Assembly: GCF_016009175.1 (NCBI RefSeq)
Contig: NZ_JADUCM010000029.1
Location: 1-64,000, forward strand
DNA: 64,000 nt
Direction: 5' to 3'
From: Pseudomonas alkylphenolica
GTDB lineage: Bacteria; Pseudomonadota; Gammaproteobacteria; Pseudomonadales; Pseudomonadaceae
Below the pieces are notes generated by a model. That model was not told the DNA's origin and did not search any database. It worked only from the letters and a program-made list of their open reading frames with translations. Shown here one piece after another: positions 63,194 through 64,000 of this stretch. The translations under genes and the position numbers were made by a program. Each line of letters opens with the position of its first letter. Position 1 is the first letter of the stretch.

Positions 63194-63230
63194 CACAAAC
63201 CTCGCATAAAAATCGTGCCCCTCGAGGCCA

Positions 63231-64000
63231 CTACACGCACTGGGCCACCGTTTCGCCGGCCGCCCCATACCTGACCGCCATGCACAAGCCGTTGACCAGG
63301 CTCATGTCTTCCGGCGTCTGACAGCGAATGGCCATCAGCTCGGGGCTGGCGACGATACATGCCAGTGACTTCGCCCGACTGACCGCCACATTCAAACGGT
63401 TTTTCGAGTAAAGGAAGCCGATGTCCCGAGGCAGGTAGTCTTCATTCGACGTCGCCATCGATACGATGACAATCTCTGCTTCTTGCCCCTGAAACTTATC
63501 CACAGTGCCGACGCGCGCGCCCGCTGGCAGCACTTGCTTCAACAGCTGTACCTGCAGATTGTAGGGTGCCACGACCAGTATGTTTTCGAGGGCGACTGCG
63601 TGTTCCTCGCCGTTGTTATCCACATAGCGCTGGTGCAGAAAGTACGTGTAAAGCGCTCTAACATACGCGGCTTCCTCATCGGAGCTCTGGCCATTACCGT
63701 CGTGCTCCACGGAGCAAAACATCAGACCGCTGTCAGGTATGTCGGGGCGCTGGCCATCCAGTAGCAGCACCTGCCGCTCGGTTCCTGGCGCCGACGAAAG
63801 TTGACCTTCGTACACCGCATGGGAAATGAATGAGCAAACTTGTGGATGCATCCGCCAGGTTTGCGCCAGAAATACCCCACGGTCAGGTGCGATGGTGGGT
63901 GAACCATCCAGCAGATAATCGAGAATGGAGTCACCAGAACGCCCTGGGTGCGTGCCTTGTATCGGTTGCGACAGTTGCATCTGATCGCCCATCAAGACAA
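63231..64000 (-). CDS. Superfamily 1 helicase, C-terminal part (partial)
   Basis: The frame is open to the window edge, so only the last ~256 residues are seen. Motif III (LMGDQMQLSQP), the arginine region AQTWRMHPQV, motif V (VGTVDKFQGQEAEIVIVSM) and motif VI (NRLNVAVSRAKSLACIV) identify an Upf1/DNA2-like SF1 (AAA_12) helicase. Such helicases recur in defence systems, fused or not to nucleases; the N-terminus is needed to classify it. Confidence 0.85.
   Translation of the reverse strand, partial: VLMGDQMQLSQPIQGTHPGRSGDSILDYLLDGSPTIAPDRGVFLAQTWRMHPQVCSFISHAVYEGQLSSAPGTERQVLLLDGQRPDIPDSGLMFCSVEHDGNGQSSDEEAAYVRALYTYFLHQRYVDNNGEEHAVALENILVVAPYNLQVQLLKQVLPAGARVGTVDKFQGQEAEIVIVSMATSNEDYLPRDIGFLYSKNRLNVAVSRAKSLACIVASPELMAIRCQTPEDMSLVNGLCMAVRYGAAGETVAQCV

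Overview
The window is a Pseudomonas chromosome segment, most like the P. putida/P. fluorescens side of the genus. This is judged from high-GC coding, the gene order lptE-holA...lipB-lipA-dacA-rlpA-sltB1-rodA-pbpA-rlmH-rsfS-nadD-proA and ubiX-mpl-eatR-exaC-eat-eutBC...mtfA-ppa, Pseudomonas-restricted small families (DUF3077/DUF6124-like), and REP-type palindromes (GTAGGAGC...GGCTTGCC...GCGAA) at three intergenic sites. The first ~120 bases are almost pure G/C runs and look like a contig-end artefact.

Region 1 (about 120-37660) is conserved core. It holds outer-membrane and cell-wall genes (lptE, sltB3, ldcA, dacA, rlpA, sltB1, rodA, pbpA), lipoate biosynthesis (DUF493-lipB-lipA), ribosome and NAD maintenance (arfA, rlmH, rsfS, nadD), proA, mpg, a CidA/LrgA-CidB/LrgB pair, a MORN-repeat/caspase-like lipoprotein, ubiX-mpl and an ethanolamine catabolic block. 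In that block a sigma54 activator (EatR type) faces exaC-eat-eutB-eutC across a -24/-12 promoter. Ethanolamine would be imported by Eat, cleaved by EutBC to acetaldehyde and ammonia, and oxidised by ExaC to acetate.

Region 2 (about 37879-51581) is an integrated island bounded by an exact 20-base direct repeat that coincides with a rho-independent terminator at the left end. It starts with a P4-type integrase cut off by an IS3-family element (38792-40022). It carries a restriction/defence operon: SNF2/RapA-like helicase, Fic protein, a very large beta-class adenine methyltransferase (Mod, with an AT-rich central segment) and a type III-like Res translocase/nuclease. A HerA-like ATPase remnant lies near the right end. 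A striking array of TGTCGC/GCGACA and ACATGT elements sits between the helicase and fic.

Region 3 (about 51650-64000) is a second accessory stretch. It has two unrecognised membrane/exported proteins, then a tight operon of three different dynamin-like GTPases; the third carries a coiled coil built from 91-residue (13-heptad) tandem repeats. Next come a zinc-ribbon protein, an ADP-ribosylglycohydrolase, a small membrane/coiled-coil protein, a divergent WYL-domain regulator of the BrxR/CapW type with a palindrome in its promoter, a small acidic protein and the C-terminal part of a superfamily 1 helicase that runs off the window. The dynamin trio and its neighbourhood are the best candidate here for a poorly described, probably anti-phage, system; that role is inference from gene content.
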